Positions 34,847 to 43,450 of a stretch of 64,000 bases of DNA are shown piece by piece. Under the pieces are notes generated by a model that saw only the letters and a list, made by a program, of their open reading frames with translations, was not told the origin of the DNA and ran no database searches. This stretch comes from Streptomyces chattanoogensis (GTDB lineage: Bacteria; Actinomycetota; Actinomycetes; Streptomycetales; Streptomycetaceae): assembly GCF_001294335.1 (NCBI RefSeq), contig NZ_LGKG01000140.1:1-64000 (forward strand). Reading direction: 5' to 3'. A program made the translations under genes and the position numbers. Position 1 is the first letter of the stretch; every line of letters starts with the position of its first letter.

Positions 34847-35685
34847 TGGCCACTCCCACCTATCAGCCCCGCGGTGTCAACGTCAGCAGCGACGGCTGGC
34901 GCACTCCCACCGGTGGTGCGAACCGCCGGCTCTCGCACCAGCCGCGTCTGGAAGAGGAGGAGCAGTCGGGGCCCACCGGTCCGAAGCCGAGGCCCGGTTT
35001 CGGGTTGCGCGGTCCGCGCCGTAACCCGCATGTCCTGACGGCCGAATCGCTCGGCTCGCTGACCCTGCCGGTCGGTGACGACGGCGTGATCATCGGTATC
35101 GACCCGCAGAACCAGCCCGCGGTGCTCAGCCTGCTGCGGCCCGCGCCGATGGAGATCGCGCTGGTCGGCAGCATGTGGATGGCCCAGGTTCTGGCGCTGC
35201 GCACGGTCGCCACCGGGGCGCGGGTCGCGGTGGAGACCGCGCGGCCGCAGGCCTGGGGGCAGATGGCGCAGGCTGCGGGCGGTGGCCAGCAGTGTGTGTC
35301 GATCCATGAGGTGCGCCAGATCGCGCCACAGGGACCGTCGGTTTCCAGCCCCGTGCTGGTCGTCCGCGACATGGGTGCCCGGCCGCCGCGCAATCAGCTC
35401 GCGCCCAGCCCCTGGCAGTCGGTGCTGACCGTGCTGCCGTTCCTCGGGCCGCGGTCGCCGCAGATGCTCGGCCGCGTCGATCTGGTGGGTCTGCAGCGGC
35501 TGTCACCCGAAGAGGCGGAAGTTGTGACGCGAATCATGCGGCTGCCCGAGCAGGTCGGTGCGGTACTGCCGACGCTCAGCGACAACGCCATGCTGTGGGC
35601 CTCGCGCGATGGCCATCAGTTCGTGATGACCCAGCCGACGGACGCGGAGACCAACCTGCTCGGCGGCCCGCGCCGTATGGACTGA
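34846..35685 (+). CDS. ESX-locus conserved protein, unknown function
   Basis: This 279-aa soluble protein has an Arg/Pro-rich first 60 residues and then an ordered alpha/beta region. The latter has repeated hydrophobic strands (MEIALVGSMWMAQVLALRTVATGARVAVETA) and a helical C-terminus (LSPEEAEVVTRIMRLPEQVG). There are no membrane helices, P-loop or signal peptide. Its ATG shares bases with the eccE stop and sits behind GGAGG, so it is tightly co-translated with eccE. I infer a cytoplasmic accessory factor bound to the EccE/EccC face of the complex. No family name comes to mind. Confidence 0.85.
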   Translation: MATPTYQPRGVNVSSDGWRTPTGGANRRLSHQPRLEEEEQSGPTGPKPRPGFGLRGPRRNPHVLTAESLGSLTLPVGDDGVIIGIDPQNQPAVLSLLRPAPMEIALVGSMWMAQVLALRTVATGARVAVETARPQAWGQMAQAAGGGQQCVSIHEVRQIAPQGPSVSSPVLVVRDMGARPPRNQLAPSPWQSVLTVLPFLGPRSPQMLGRVDLVGLQRLSPEEAEVVTRIMRLPEQVGAVLPTLSDNAMLWASRDGHQFVMTQPTDAETNLLGGPRRMD

Positions 35686-35734
35686 CCGCAGCTGCGGGCC
35701 GGTTGTGCACATGGTGCGCACGCGGCCGGCAAGG

Positions 35735-35778
35735 GGCATGCTTACGGGCGCATCCACGGGTGCGCCCGTAAGCATGCC
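35735..35778 (+). terminator. Terminator of the eccE operon
   Basis: A perfect 18-bp stem (GGCATGCTTACGGGCGCA, 35735-35752 with 35761-35778) and an 8-nt loop lie 49 nt after the stop. The rest of the gap to 36034 contains a weak candidate -10 TAGGCT near 35833 for the next gene. Confidence 0.85.
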
Positions 35779-36034
35779 GACGGGGCTTGAAGACGACATG
35801 GCATCGACTGCCGTTATGGGCCGACTCTTGATTAGGCTGTGTGGAGAGCGTTGAGAGCGCAGACGCACATCGCTACGGCAGTCCGCGGCGGCAGTCGGTA
35901 CGGGGATGGAGACATGCAGTGGTGGCGCAGCCCCGGCTGATGTGTTCCGACGTCAGTTACAACCGATTCATCCGATCGATCCGCCTGTATCCGGTCCTGC
36001 CGTTCAGGTGCGTTGCAGTAGACCAGGAGGCACA

Positions 36035-38725
36035 GTGAGGGACCAGGAGGCTTTCCGCCCGGACGGGAACGATCCTGACGACGACCAGTCCGAGTTCGAT
36101 CTGACCGGCGAATTCAAGATCGATTTCACCGCTCCGGCCTGGTATGCGAACAACGACACCAGCGGAGGCGCAGGTGCCGCCGTCGCGCCGCCTCCTGCGC
36201 CCACGCCCGCAACTCCGCCCAACGGGGCGCAGCCGCCCGTCGGGCAGCCGCTGCAGGGCCCCGCTCAGGGTGTCCCCGGTGTCCCGCCGCAGGGTGTGCC
36301 CGGGCAGGGTGCGCCGGCGCCGGTGACCCCGCCCGCGGAGGCCGCGCCGCCCGGATTCCCGATGCTGCGCCCCAACGAGACGGGCGCCCCGGCCGCGCAG
36401 GCGCCGGCCCCGCAGCCGCCCGCCGAGCCGGTGGCGGCGCCCGCCGAGGCTCCGCAGGCCGCGCCGGACGGGGAATCCGGCGAGGGCAACGTGCGTTCTG
36501 GCAGCGGTGTCGATCCCTCGTTCTCGCTCTGGGACGACGACGATGACGATGACGCGGAGCCGGCGGCGGAGGCCGCCCCGGCCGCCGGGTCTGAGGCACC
36601 GGCGCCGCAGCCGGAGGCCGCCCCGGCCGACTCTCCCGCCGAGGCGCCCGGTCCCGCGCCGCAGACGCCCGAGCAGCCCGCACCGGCCGACGCCCAGGCC
36701 GCGCAGCCCGTACCGGGCCAGCAGCCTGTGCAGGCTCAGCCGCAGCAGGGCGTGCCCGCACAGGCTCAGCCACAGCCGCAGGCCCAGCCACAGCCCCAGC
36801 AGGACGCCGCCCAGCAGGCGGTTCCGCAGCAGGCGACGCCGCAGGGTGCGCCCCAGCAGGGCGTACCACAGCAGGGCGCTCCCTGGGGTGCGGCGGCCGA
36901 TGGTCAGCAGCAGGCCGGACTGCCGCCGCTGCCGCCGGAGTTCCAGCCGGCGGACCCGCGCACGGCCCAGGCCCAGCAGCCGCAGCCGCAGCCGCAGCCG
37001 CAGCAGGCTCCCGCCCAGCAGCACCCGCCCCAGCAGGCACCGCAGCAGCCCCAGGCCGGATACCCGCAGCAGGGCCAGCAGCAGCCCCCGCAGGCCTACC
37101 CGCAGCAGGGCCAGCCCGCCCAGCAGCAGCCCGCCTACGGCTATCCGCAGCCCGCGTACGGCTACCCCCAGCAGCAGGCCCAGCAGCCGCAGCAGCCGCA
37201 GCAGAACCCCAACGCGGCCGCACCGCAGTCCGCTTACGGCTATCCGCAGCAGCAGCCGCAGCAGGGCTACCCGCAGCAGGGCCAGCAGCAGGCAGCGCCC
37301 GGTTACGACCAGCAGCAGGCCCAGGCCCAGCAGGCCGCGCACGCCCAGCAGCAGGCCGCACAGGCGCAGGCCCAGGCGCAGGCCCAGGCCCAGCAGCAGG
37401 CCGCCCAGGCCCAGCCTCAGCAGCTGCAGCAGGCCCAGCCGTTCCCCGGTCAGCAGGCCGGCGACCCGAACGCCGCGAACTACGCGCAGTACTCACAGCC
37501 GGGCCAGCAGCAGCCTCAGCGGGCCGCTCCGGGCGCGCCGCTCGGTTACAGCGCCGCCGTCGAGCTGACCTCCGACCGGCTGCTGCGCAACCAGCCCAAG
37601 AAGCGCAAGCCGGGTGCCAACGCCCAGCCGTCGAAGTTCAAGCTGGGCGCGAAGAAGGAGCTGGAGGAGCGGCAGCGCAAGCTGGAGCTGATCCGTACGC
37701 CGGTGATGTCCTGCTACCGCATCGCCGTCATCAGCCTCAAGGGCGGCGTCGGCAAGACCACGACGACGACCGCGCTGGGTTCCACCCTCGCGTCCGAGCG
37801 GCAGGACAAGATCCTGGCGATCGACGCCAACCCGGACGCCGGCACCCTCGGCCGACGGGTGCGCCGCGAGACCGGTGCGACCATCCGTGACCTGGTGCAG
37901 GCGATCCCGCAGCTGCACAGCTACATGGACATCCGCCGGTTCACCTCGCAGGCCCCCTCGGGGCTGGAGATCCTCGCCAACGACGTCGACCCGGCCGTCT
38001 CGACGACCTTCAACGACGACGACTACCGGCGGGCGATCGACGTCCTCGGCAGGCAGTACCCGATCATCCTCACCGACTCGGGTACGGGTCTGCTCTACAG
38101 CGCGATGCGCGGTGTGCTCGACCTCGCCGACCAGTTGATCATCATCTCCACGCCCTCCGTGGACGGTGCGAGCAGCGCCAGCACCACCCTGGACTGGCTG
38201 TCCGCGCACGGCTACGCCGACCTGGTGCAGCGCGGTATCACGGTCATCTCCGGGGTCCGCGAGACCGGCAAGATGATCAAGATCGACGACATCGTGTCGC
38301 ACTTCGAGACCCGCTGCCGCGGCGTCGTGGTCGTCCCCTTCGACGAACACCTCGCGGCCGGTGCCGAGGTCGACCTCGACATGATGCGGCCCAAGACCCG
38401 CGAGGCGTACTTCCACCTCTCGGCCCTGGTGGCCGAGGACTTCGCGCGGCAGCAGCAGGCGCAGGGCTATTACCCGCAGCAGCAGCAGATGGGCGGCGAC
38501 CCGTACGCCCAGCAGCAGTACCCGCAGCAGGGGCAGCAGCCGCAGCAGGGTTATCCGCAGCAGCAGGGCCAGCCCCAGCAGCCCCCGGCCGGTTACCCGC
38601 CGCAGCAGGGCGGCTGGCAGCAGCAGCCCGCTCAGCCGCCGGCCGGCTGGCAGCAGCAACAGCCGGCTCCGGACGCACCGCTGCCGGACGGCGGCGGCTG
38701 GACGCAGCAGCAGCCTCCCCAGTAG
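36035..38725 (+). CDS. Gln/Pro-rich MinD/ParA-family ATPase of the ESX locus
   Basis: The 896-aa protein has an acidic N-terminus ([18 protein letters not shown]), then about 450 residues of Pro/Ala and then Gln-rich low complexity. The deviant Walker A ATPase domain starts near residue 555. Its KGGVGKTT (569-576) carries the signature first lysine, and [13 protein letters not shown] and ILTDSGTG match the switch I and II strands. A second Gln/Pro/Tyr repeat tail ends the chain. The layout resembles EspI of mycobacterial ESX-1, a Pro-rich ATPase proposed to regulate secretion. The GTG at 36035 follows AGGAGG at 6 nt; the upstream frame is not homologous. A peripheral, ATP-switched regulator or localisation factor is likely. 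Confidence 0.88.
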   Translation: MRDQEAFRPDGNDPDDDQSEFDLTGEFKIDFTAPAWYANNDTSGGAGAAVAPPPAPTPATPPNGAQPPVGQPLQGPAQGVPGVPPQGVPGQGAPAPVTPPAEAAPPGFPMLRPNETGAPAAQAPAPQPPAEPVAAPAEAPQAAPDGESGEGNVRSGSGVDPSFSLWDDDDDDDAEPAAEAAPAAGSEAPAPQPEAAPADSPAEAPGPAPQTPEQPAPADAQAAQPVPGQQPVQAQPQQGVPAQAQPQPQAQPQPQQDAAQQAVPQQATPQGAPQQGVPQQGAPWGAAADGQQQAGLPPLPPEFQPADPRTAQAQQPQPQPQPQQAPAQQHPPQQAPQQPQAGYPQQGQQQPPQAYPQQGQPAQQQPAYGYPQPAYGYPQQQAQQPQQPQQNPNAAAPQSAYGYPQQQPQQGYPQQGQQQAAPGYDQQQAQAQQAAHAQQQAAQAQAQAQAQAQQQAAQAQPQQLQQAQPFPGQQAGDPNAANYAQYSQPGQQQPQRAAPGAPLGYSAAVELTSDRLLRNQPKKRKPGANAQPSKFKLGAKKELEERQRKLELIRTPVMSCYRIAVISLKGGVGKTTTTTALGSTLASERQDKILAIDANPDAGTLGRRVRRETGATIRDLVQAIPQLHSYMDIRRFTSQAPSGLEILANDVDPAVSTTFNDDDYRRAIDVLGRQYPIILTDSGTGLLYSAMRGVLDLADQLIIISTPSVDGASSASTTLDWLSAHGYADLVQRGITVISGVRETGKMIKIDDIVSHFETRCRGVVVVPFDEHLAAGAEVDLDMMRPKTREAYFHLSALVAEDFARQQQAQGYYPQQQQMGGDPYAQQQYPQQGQQPQQGYPQQQGQPQQPPAGYPPQQGGWQQQPAQPPAGWQQQQPAPDAPLPDGGGWTQQQPPQ

Positions 38726-38735
38726 CAGTACGGAA

Positions 38736-38777
38736 AAGGGGCGGGGCCCGGTACACAGGTACCGGGCCCCGCCCCTT
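38736..38777. terminator. Bidirectional terminator
   Basis: A perfect 19-bp stem (38736-38754 with 38759-38777) with an ACAG loop lies between the convergent MinD-like gene and ribF. Confidence 0.92.
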
Positions 38778-38791
38778 CGTGCTGTGCGCGC

Positions 38792-39739
38792 TCAGCCCGC
38801 GTCGGCGATCAGCCCCCGCGCCTGCTTCACATCGATCGCCATCCGCTCCAGCAGCGCGTCGAGGGTGGCGAACTTCTCCTGGCCGCGGATGTAGGCGAGG
38901 AACTCCACGGCGACGTGCAGGCCGTACAGGTCCAGGCCGACGCGGTCGATCGCATACGCCTCGACCGTGCGCACCTTGCCGTCGAACTGCGGGTTGGTGC
39001 CGACCGAGATCGCCGCCGGCATCGCCTCGCCCTCGACGTGCAGCAGGCCCGCGTAGACGCCGTCGGCGGGGATCGCGGTGTGCGGCAGGGTCTCGACGTT
39101 GGCGGTCGGGAAGCCCAGTTCGCGGCCGCGCTGCGCACCGCGTACGACGACGCCCTCGACGCGGTGCGGCCGCCCCAGGACCTCCATGGCACCGTCCACA
39201 TCGCCCTCCGCGACCAGGCGGCGGACGAGGGTGGAGGAGAACGGCTCGCCGCCGCCCGCCGTACCCCGTTCGAAGAGGTCGATGACCTCCACGGTGTAGC
39301 CGTGGGTGCGGCCGAGCTCGGCGAGGGTGGCGACCGTGCCGCTCGCCTTGTGCCCGAAGCGGAAGTTGGGGCCTTCCACGACGACCTGCGCGTGCAGCTT
39401 GTCGGCCAGCACCTTGGCCACGAAATCGGCCGGTGCCAGCTTCGAGAACTCCTTGGTGAACGGGAGGATCAGTACGGCGTCCACGCCCAGCCCGTCCATC
39501 AGCTCCGCGCGCCGGTGGTGCGGCGCGAGCAGCGGCGGATGGGTGCCAGGGCGCACGACCTCGCTCGGGTGCGGGTCGAAAGTGACGACCACCGCGGGAA
39601 TGCCCAGCTCACGGGCGCGCTCGACGGCCTTGCCGATGATCAATTGGTGGCCGCGGTGCACACCGTCGTACGAGCCGATGGTGACGACGCTGCGTCCCCA
39701 GCCCTCGGGGATGTCCTCCAAGCCACGCCAGCGCTGCAC
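38792..39739 (-). CDS. ribF: Bifunctional riboflavin kinase/FAD synthetase
   Basis: It converts riboflavin to FMN and FMN to FAD. The N-terminal adenylyltransferase has GSYDGVHRGHQ (about residues 22-32) and the later PFSSTLVRRLVAEG motif. The C-terminal riboflavin kinase has GRELGFPTANV (beta-barrel phosphate loop, the family GRxxGxPTAN) and the GVYAG segment. The GTG at 39739 after GAGGAG gives 315 aa, the standard size; the long upstream frame is non-homologous. It lies 1.8 kb downstream of truB on the same strand, interrupted by a plus-strand gene. Confidence 0.95.
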   Translation of the reverse strand: MQRWRGLEDIPEGWGRSVVTIGSYDGVHRGHQLIIGKAVERARELGIPAVVVTFDPHPSEVVRPGTHPPLLAPHHRRAELMDGLGVDAVLILPFTKEFSKLAPADFVAKVLADKLHAQVVVEGPNFRFGHKASGTVATLAELGRTHGYTVEVIDLFERGTAGGGEPFSSTLVRRLVAEGDVDGAMEVLGRPHRVEGVVVRGAQRGRELGFPTANVETLPHTAIPADGVYAGLLHVEGEAMPAAISVGTNPQFDGKVRTVEAYAIDRVGLDLYGLHVAVEFLAYIRGQEKFATLDALLERMAIDVKQARGLIADAG

Positions 39740-40256
39740 TGTGCCCGCTCCTCGCCCGAACCCTTGTCCGTCCACTGCGCCACTTCGGCATGACGCAGGT
39801 CTAAGACTGCCATGCCGGGGGCGGTGCTTCGCGCGAAGGGTGCCCGACGGGGCCCTGGCTCCCGTGGGCAGGCGCGCTCGCGGCATGCCCGGCCGCCCGT
39901 CCGCCGGTCCGGCACCGGCCCGCCGGGCGCGGGCCCGCCCGGCCGCAGCGCCTCCCGGCCCGCGTCGCGGAGTGCCAACTCCGGCGCCTCCAAGGGGAGA
40001 TGACGGCGTGAGCCGAGGAAACGCGCCCCCGTCCGCGCCGTGATTCACTCCGAGCGCCGCATCGAGTGAGTGAATCACCGCGTCGCAATGGACAGAGTCA
40101 GGACGAGGGGGATGGTGGACCGCGGGCCGGGCCGCCGCATCCGGCGACCGCCCGCGTTCCACCACCTTCACCGGCGTCCGCGCTCCCGCGAGCCCTCCCG
40201 TAAGGTGCACGCTCAGTCATCACGAGCAGCGAGCAGTGAGAGGCGAGAGACGCACC
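39740..40256. other. 517-bp divergent gap between ribF and the 40257 gene
   Basis: No gene with family support or a ribosome site is seen. An 11-bp inverted repeat, GTGATTCACTC at 40040-40050 and GAGTGAATCAC at 40068-40078, stands out and could be an operator or a terminator. Overlapping open frames on both strands look like GC-driven artefacts. Confidence 0.5.
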
Positions 40257-41492
40257 GTGACCCTCCACCCGGCAGACCCGGCACGCCCTGCCGAGCCCGG
40301 CACCCCGGTGGCGGCCGGCGAGCCGCCCACGGCGCGTGCGATCCGGCTGCGCACCGTCGCCCCCGCCCTGGCCGCCCTGCTCCTCCTCGGCCTGGCCCTC
40401 GCCGCCCAGGCCGCCCTCCCCCGGCTCCCCGGCGCCGTCGTGAGCTGGGGCTTCCCGCTGCTCTACGCGCTGTCCTGCGCCGCCCTGCTGGGCGCCTGCC
40501 GCGCCGTCTCCCTGACGGTGCACGGACGCCACCAGGCACGCGTGCTGCGGACGTACCCCTGGCAGCGGCTGAACGGCGCCCTGCGCCACGAGGACGACGG
40601 GCGGCGGCATCTGGTCGTGCCCGACCCCGATGTCCCGGCTGAGGAGCTACGGCTCCCCGTGGACGGCCGGTTCGGGGAGGCGTCCGGGGCGGTGTGGTTC
40701 GCCGGTGACCCACGGTTCCTGGGTGTGCTCGCGCTGCCCGGCCCCCGGCGGATGACCACGCCGGCCCGGCCCGCGGCCCGCGACACCCGGCTGCGTGCGT
40801 ACGCCGGGCCGCTGAGCGCCGGAGCGCGCGCCCGCGCCCTGGCCGTGGGGGCGCGGGTGGCGCCGCCGGACGGCGCCCTCGAGGCCGGTCCCGTCCCGGC
40901 CGGCGGCCTGGCGAAGGTCGCCCTGGACCACGGGGACACCGCGGCCGGCCCGCGCCGCTCCCTCGTCCGCCGCCGGATCGCGCTGTACGGCCAACTCGTC
41001 GTGCTCGCCGGGTTCTTCGCCGCCGTCTCCCTGCGGCCCGACCCCGGCCCGCTGCTCCCGGCGGCCCTCATGGCGCTGCTCGTGGCGCCGTTCACGCTGC
41101 TGACGGCGGCGCTGGCAGCCGGCGGCACACGGCGGCTGGAGCGGACGCTGCGGACGTACCCCTGGCAGGAGCTGTACGGCGAGCCGGAGGCGACGGGGAC
41201 GGCGCACGACCGCGAGATCCTGGTCCTGAGGCCGGATCGGGGCGGCTCGGTCAGGCTGCGCGCGGTCCCGCTGCGCAGGCGCTTCGACGGCGCCGAACGC
41301 TTCTGGTTCGCCGGCGATCCGAGGTACGGGGGCGCGGTGTCCGTTCCCGGAGGCGGGCGGCCCGTCCGGGTGGTCCGGGTGCAGCCGGCGCAGGCGGACC
41401 GGAAAAAGCAGCAGGCCACGCCGGAGGCGGACGCCCTCGCCGAGGCGGCGGGCCTGACGAAGAACGGCCGACCGAAGACCTGGGCGTACTGA
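40257..41492 (+). CDS. Membrane protein with internal duplication
   Basis: The 411-aa protein consists of two repeats of about 200 aa. Each has a transmembrane pair followed by a soluble domain. RTYPWQRLNG (98-107) and WFAGDPR (147-153) in the first recur as RTYPWQELYG (299-308) and WFAGDPR (350-356). Membrane helices lie near 34-58, 66-86, 242-260 and 265-289. The tail ends in LTKNGRPKTWAY. The GTG at 40257 follows AGGCGAGAG; GTG 40236 is an alternative. The function is unknown. The unit could be compared with the PH-like membrane protein at 4559. Confidence 0.82.
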   Translation: MTLHPADPARPAEPGTPVAAGEPPTARAIRLRTVAPALAALLLLGLALAAQAALPRLPGAVVSWGFPLLYALSCAALLGACRAVSLTVHGRHQARVLRTYPWQRLNGALRHEDDGRRHLVVPDPDVPAEELRLPVDGRFGEASGAVWFAGDPRFLGVLALPGPRRMTTPARPAARDTRLRAYAGPLSAGARARALAVGARVAPPDGALEAGPVPAGGLAKVALDHGDTAAGPRRSLVRRRIALYGQLVVLAGFFAAVSLRPDPGPLLPAALMALLVAPFTLLTAALAAGGTRRLERTLRTYPWQELYGEPEATGTAHDREILVLRPDRGGSVRLRAVPLRRRFDGAERFWFAGDPRYGGAVSVPGGGRPVRVVRVQPAQADRKKQQATPEADALAEAAGLTKNGRPKTWAY

Positions 41493-41513
41493 GCGACGTA
41501 CGGGGACGAAACG

Positions 41514-41565
41514 GCCGGTGGCCGGCCCCGGAGCGCGCATCAGCGCACCGGAACCGGCCACCGGC
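41514..41565. terminator. Bidirectional terminator
   Basis: A 12-bp stem GCCGGTGGCCGG with CCGGCCACCGGC (41514-41525 and 41554-41565) lies between the convergent 40257 gene and truB. The 28-nt loop holds a further GCGC pairing. Confidence 0.75.
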
Positions 41566-41575
41566 ACCCGCGGTC

Positions 41576-42502
41576 TCAGCCGAAGACCGCCAGGCTCTTC
41601 GCCTTCCCGCCCTGGTTCTCCACCAGCGCCAGGAAGGTGCCGTCCGGTCCGAACGCCGCCACCGGACCGCCGGCCTCGAACCGCGGGATCGGGATCCGCG
41701 CGCCGTTCATCAGCAGCCGCGCCTGCGGCTCGGCGACATCCCAGCGGGTGAACGCCGCGGCCGCCGCCTCCCCGATCGGCATGACCGGCAGCCCCGGGCC
41801 CTCGGTGTCGTCCACCGCGGCCTGCAGCTGCTCGAGCGTGCGCGCCCGGTCCAGCTTGTACGGGCCCACCCGGGTGCGGCGCAGGGCCGTCAGATGCCCG
41901 CCGACGCCGAGCCCGGCGCCCAGGTCGCGGGCGAGCGCGCGGATGTACGTACCGGACGAGCACTCGACGGAGACCAGCAGATCGGTCACCGGGGTGCCGT
42001 CCTCCGCCTCCGTCTCGGTCACGGAATAGACCACGAACGAGGAGACGGTCACCGGCCGGGCCGGAATCTCCACGTCCTCCCCGTCGCGCACCCGCGAGTA
42101 CGACCGCTTACCGTCGATCTTGATGGCGCTGACCTTCGACGGGACCTGCATGATCGCCCCGGACAGCTCCGCGACGCCCGCGTCGATGTCCTCCCGGGAG
42201 ATGCCGTGCGCCGCCTTCGACGCGGTGATCTCGCCCTCGGCGTCGTCGGTGACCGTCGTCTGGCCGAGCCGGATGGTGCCGACGTACTCCTTCTCCGTCA
42301 GCGCCAGATGACCGAGCAGCTTGGTGGCCCGCTCGATGCCGAGGACGAGCACGCCCGTGGCCATCGGGTCGAGCGTGCCGGCATGCCCGACCCGGCGGGT
42401 GCGGGCCATACCGCGCATCTTCGCCACGACGTCGTGCGAAGTGAAACCGGCCGGCTTGTCGACGATGACGAGGCCGCCCGGCTTGTTGCTCTCACGCTTC
42501 AT
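41576..42502 (-). CDS. truB: tRNA pseudouridine(55) synthase
   Basis: It makes pseudouridine 55 in the T-loop of tRNAs. The catalytic motif VGHAGTLDPMATGVL contains the catalytic Asp. The N-terminal PAGFTSHDVV and the later KRSYSRVRDGE and SSGTYIRALARDLG segments are family hallmarks, and a C-terminal PUA-like domain follows. The ATG at 42502 overlaps the rbfA stop (ATGA). The length of 308 aa is normal. Confidence 0.96.
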   Translation of the reverse strand: MKRESNKPGGLVIVDKPAGFTSHDVVAKMRGMARTRRVGHAGTLDPMATGVLVLGIERATKLLGHLALTEKEYVGTIRLGQTTVTDDAEGEITASKAAHGISREDIDAGVAELSGAIMQVPSKVSAIKIDGKRSYSRVRDGEDVEIPARPVTVSSFVVYSVTETEAEDGTPVTDLLVSVECSSGTYIRALARDLGAGLGVGGHLTALRRTRVGPYKLDRARTLEQLQAAVDDTEGPGLPVMPIGEAAAAAFTRWDVAEPQARLLMNGARIPIPRFEAGGPVAAFGPDGTFLALVENQGGKAKSLAVFG

Positions 42503-42954
42503 TCTGCCGCTCGGCCCTCGTCGTCCTCGTCCTCGCCCGGCTTGCGGTACGGGTCGGCGTCGCCGGCGTACTGGGCGCCCGAGGACACCTCGCGGACCTT
42601 GGCGTCCGAGGCCCGCGCCTTGTCGAGCAGGTCGTCGATCGTGCGGGCCGTCTCCGGCAGGGCGTCCGGCACGAACGCCAGGGTCGGCGTGAACTTCGTG
42701 CCGGCCGCCGCGCCGACCGCGGAGCGCAGGATGCCCTTGGCGCTCTCCAGGCCCGCGGCCGCGCTGGCGCGGTCCTCGTCGTCTCCGTAGACCGTGTAGA
42801 AGACCGTCGCCTCCCGCAGGTCGCCGGTGACCCGGGTGTCCGTGATGGTCACGTGCGTACCGAGCCGCGGGTCCTTGATTCCGCGCTGCAGCTTCTGGGC
42901 GACCACCTCCCGGATGAGGTCCGCCAGCTTCTTCGCCCGCGCATTGTCGGCCAC
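42499..42954 (-). CDS. rbfA: Ribosome-binding factor A
   Basis: This KH-fold factor is needed for late 16S 5'-end processing and 30S maturation. The 151-aa protein has the family core (VAQKLQRGIKDPRLGTHVTITDTRVTGDL region, split here as KDPRLG and VTGDLREATVFYTVYG) and a longer acidic C-terminal tail. It starts at ATG 42954 (MADNARAKKL). It is coupled to truB by a 4-nt overlap. Confidence 0.95.
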   Translation of the reverse strand: MADNARAKKLADLIREVVAQKLQRGIKDPRLGTHVTITDTRVTGDLREATVFYTVYGDDEDRASAAAGLESAKGILRSAVGAAAGTKFTPTLAFVPDALPETARTIDDLLDKARASDAKVREVSSGAQYAGDADPYRKPGEDEDDEGRAAE

Positions 42955-43018
42955 TGGTCCGTCTCCTTCTTGTCTTCCACAATTGTGCTTCCACCGGCGG
43001 CGGCGTGCCCGGTCGGGG

Positions 43019-43312
43019 TCAGTCGTCGTCGCCGTGCAGCCGCCGGCGTACCGACAGCAGCTCCACTTCGGGCCGCGCGGCGACCAGGCGCTCGCAGCGG
43101 TCCATGATTTCGGTGAGATGCCCGGCGTCCCCGGACACCACCGCCAGGCCGATCAGGGCCCTGCGGTGCAGATCCTGGTCCCCGACCTCCGCGACGCTCA
43201 CCGCGAACTTGCGGTGCAGCTCGGCGACGATCGGGCGGACGACGGAGCGCTTCTCCTTCAGCGACCGGACGTCGCCGAGAAGCAGGTCAAAGGACAGCGT
43301 CCCTACGTACAT
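43019..43312 (-). CDS. DUF503 (YlxP-type) protein
   Basis: The 97-aa protein opens MYVGTLSFDLLLGDVRSLKEKRSVVRPI, the hallmark start of the DUF503 family. Members occur beside infB and rbfA in many Gram-positive genomes, as here, and are thought to act with ribosomes. The ATG at 43312 begins 138 bp after the infB stop on the same strand. The molecular function is unclear. Confidence 0.92.
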   Translation of the reverse strand: MYVGTLSFDLLLGDVRSLKEKRSVVRPIVAELHRKFAVSVAEVGDQDLHRRALIGLAVVSGDAGHLTEIMDRCERLVAARPEVELLSVRRRLHGDDD

Positions 43313-43450
43313 GCAAGACAGGTCAAGCCACCTGTGGGGCCTTAGGCATACGGATCATCCGAACCGTGGGTCATCCGAACCGTACACGCAACGGCCGGGG
43401 CCGATCGACGGATTTCCTCCGCCGACCGGCCCCTGACGCTTGCTACGCGA

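Noticed and set aside
35957..37342. A Leu/Arg-rich minus-strand frame opposite the MinD-like gene
   Set aside because: It is an artefact of complementary Gln codons (CAG read as CTG); no start site or family.
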